From NCBI RefSeq assembly GCF_900102025.1, contig NZ_FNAU01000009.1, positions 47,175-111,174 on the forward strand: a stretch of DNA of 64,000 nucleotides, read 5' to 3'. A program made the position numbers and the translations under genes. Source of the DNA: Actinobaculum suis (lineage in GTDB: Bacteria > Actinomycetota > Actinomycetes > Actinomycetales > Actinomycetaceae). Position 1 is the stretch's first letter. The number at the start of each line of letters is the position of its first letter. The notes beneath the pieces are model-generated. The model had not been told where the DNA came from. It saw nothing but the letters and a program-made list of their open reading frames with translations, and did no database searches. Of the stretch, positions 63,161-64,000 are shown piece after piece.

Positions 63161-63447
63161 TTTCTCGCCGCAACTCTAAGTTCGGATCGAGCGTAACAAT
63201 ACTTTCCTCGCCTTCGTAGTCTTCGAAAACGGCCCATCCAAACTCAGAATCGGGACCATTAAATGCGGTTCGCCAGGTTCCGGTCTCGCCCTTCATAAGC
63301 CCAGTTCGACAGTTATTACCCTCAATGCTGCCAGTGTTTTCGGCGCGCAATATTTCCACACCGTTAATGTCGTAAACGCGGAGATAGAAGGTGTCCGGTC
63401 CGAAGCATTCTTTCGTTACGGCTTCGTTGCGGTTGTGGGCTGGGTTA
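63150..63447 (-). pseudogene. 3' fragment of a gene cut by the IS element
   Basis: An open frame whose last 80-90 residues (from about FYLRVYDINGVEIL to the stop at 63150) look like real protein. Its 5' part merges into IS end sequence near 63449, so the gene has lost its start. Single Cys residues and Asp/Gly-rich turns suggest a small secreted or surface protein; the family is not recognised. Confidence 0.55.
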
Positions 63448-63451
63448 GTTT

Positions 63452-63952
63452 TTAGGACCGGTCGGTTTGAGTGCCTTCCTGGGTTTGGTGCCATTGGTTG
63501 GCGTACTCAGTCGGTGGGATAAATCCTAGGCTCGAATGAGGATGATGCGTATTGTAACGCTCTGACCACAGTCGCAGGCAGTGCGACGCGTGGGCAGGGT
63601 CGTCGAACATCTCGTCTTCTAGCAGCTCGTCACGTAGCCGGTTGTGGAAGGACTCCACAAACCCGTTATGCCAGGGCATTCCCGGTGGGATGAACGCTTC
63701 TATAGTGTCTTGCTTGGCTGCCCATTGAGTCAGCTCTTGGCTGATGAACTCCGGGCCGTTATCCATGCGCAACACCCGAGGCCTACCACCACGCACAGCG
63801 GCGTACTTATCCGCGCTAGGCTCCTGGTGGCGTTTGCGGGCGTTGTAGTACGCCGCTCTGGATACCCCGACGATCCGGCAGGCAAAGCGCACCGAATAGC
63901 CCACTGATAGAGCGTAATCGATGGCTTCATACCTGCGTGCCGGGGTCAGAAT
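63452..63952 (-). pseudogene. IS3-family transposase OrfB, internal deletion
   Basis: 166 codons compared with about 280-300 for intact OrfB. The N-terminal helix-turn-helix (SVRFACRIVGVSRAAYYNARKR) is joined directly to the second half of the DDE domain (RVLRMDNGPEFIS, the second catalytic Asp, then FIPPGMPWHNGFVESFHNRLRDE with the catalytic Glu, and the HHPHSSLGFIPP end). The middle, including the first catalytic Asp, is missing, so the protein cannot transpose. Reading enters from orfA by -1 shift near GGGAAAATTC; a shorter in-frame ATG lies at 63904. Confidence 0.85.
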
Positions 63953-64000
63953 TTTCCCTCCGCAAGCTCCTTCAGCAGCGCCTTTTCCAACTCGGCTTCC
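63946..64000 (-). CDS. IS3-family OrfA, 3' end only
   Basis: The last 17 codons (EAELEKALLKELAEGKF) end at TGA 63946. The Leu/Glu pattern fits the OrfA leucine-zipper tail. It overlaps orfB, which is in the -1 frame. Confidence 0.7.
   Translation of the reverse strand, partial: EAELEKALLKELAEGKF

Larger units (their letters stand above)
63448..64000 (-). mobile_element. IS3-family insertion sequence, internally deleted, running off the right edge
   Basis: Contains the end of orfA, a shortened orfB and one terminal region (around TAGGACCGGTCGG at 63448-63460). The other end lies outside the window. The left boundary is inferred from the end of orfB and the loss of homology; target-site repeats could not be checked. 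Confidence 0.75.

Overview
The window is chromosomal DNA from a high-GC Gram-positive bacterium, most likely of the Actinomycetaceae or a close actinobacterial family. The evidence is the actinobacterial gene types (HrpA helicase with a DUF3418-type tail, DUF2079 proteins, IrtAB-like ABC pairs, sugar ABC importers with no ATPase of their own), GTG and TTG starts, DtxR/IdeR-type iron boxes and a CsoR-type copper box. The species cannot be named from the sequence alone. I saw no rRNA, tRNA, CRISPR array or replication origin.

Layout. 1-4390: hrpA helicase, running off the left edge. 4911-7043: a membrane EEP-family hydrolase and a TRIC/UPF0126 channel. 7171-11521: a ferric-siderophore ABC importer (lipoprotein, two permeases, ATPase) behind an iron box. 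11875-13509: a lipoprotein of unknown function. 13711-17244: gnd and pgm. 17397-19478: an HdeD/DUF308 protein and two overlapping crcB genes. 19589-26309: a coupled envelope operon (flippase-like protein with a degenerate kinase-like part, then two DUF2079 proteins). 26394-31845: HMA-like protein, DedA, purB, fructosamine kinase, hisC. 32010-35692: Pro-rich membrane protein, Nudix hydrolase, YgjP-like protease. 36066-43456: flavin oxidoreductase, butanediol-type dehydrogenase, CopB copper ATPase with its operator, K+ uptake pair. 43478-46897: hemH, menA, an SDR. 47428-48353: a frameshifted GIY-YIG/DUF4357 gene. 48597-53227: two IrtAB-like ABC half transporters and a methyltransferase, both flanked by iron boxes. 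53466-56408: a TRAP transporter. 57091-62833: a YicI-type alpha-xylosidase with an SBP and two permeases. 63150-64000: a gene cut by an internally deleted IS3-family element.

Three themes recur. First, iron: three candidate DtxR/IdeR boxes sit upstream of the siderophore importer, the IrtAB-like pair and the methyltransferase, with ferrochelatase nearby. Second, slippage-prone DNA: most gaps between genes hold short tandem repeats (periods about 12-35 bp), and in-frame low-complexity inserts interrupt or extend conserved enzymes (HrpA, HisC, YgjP-like, IrtB-like, HemH). Third, a run of 11 G near the 5' end of the alpha-xylosidase gene puts its start codon out of frame with the catalytic domain. 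It looks like a phase-variation switch, here in the OFF state, ahead of a sugar ABC operon.
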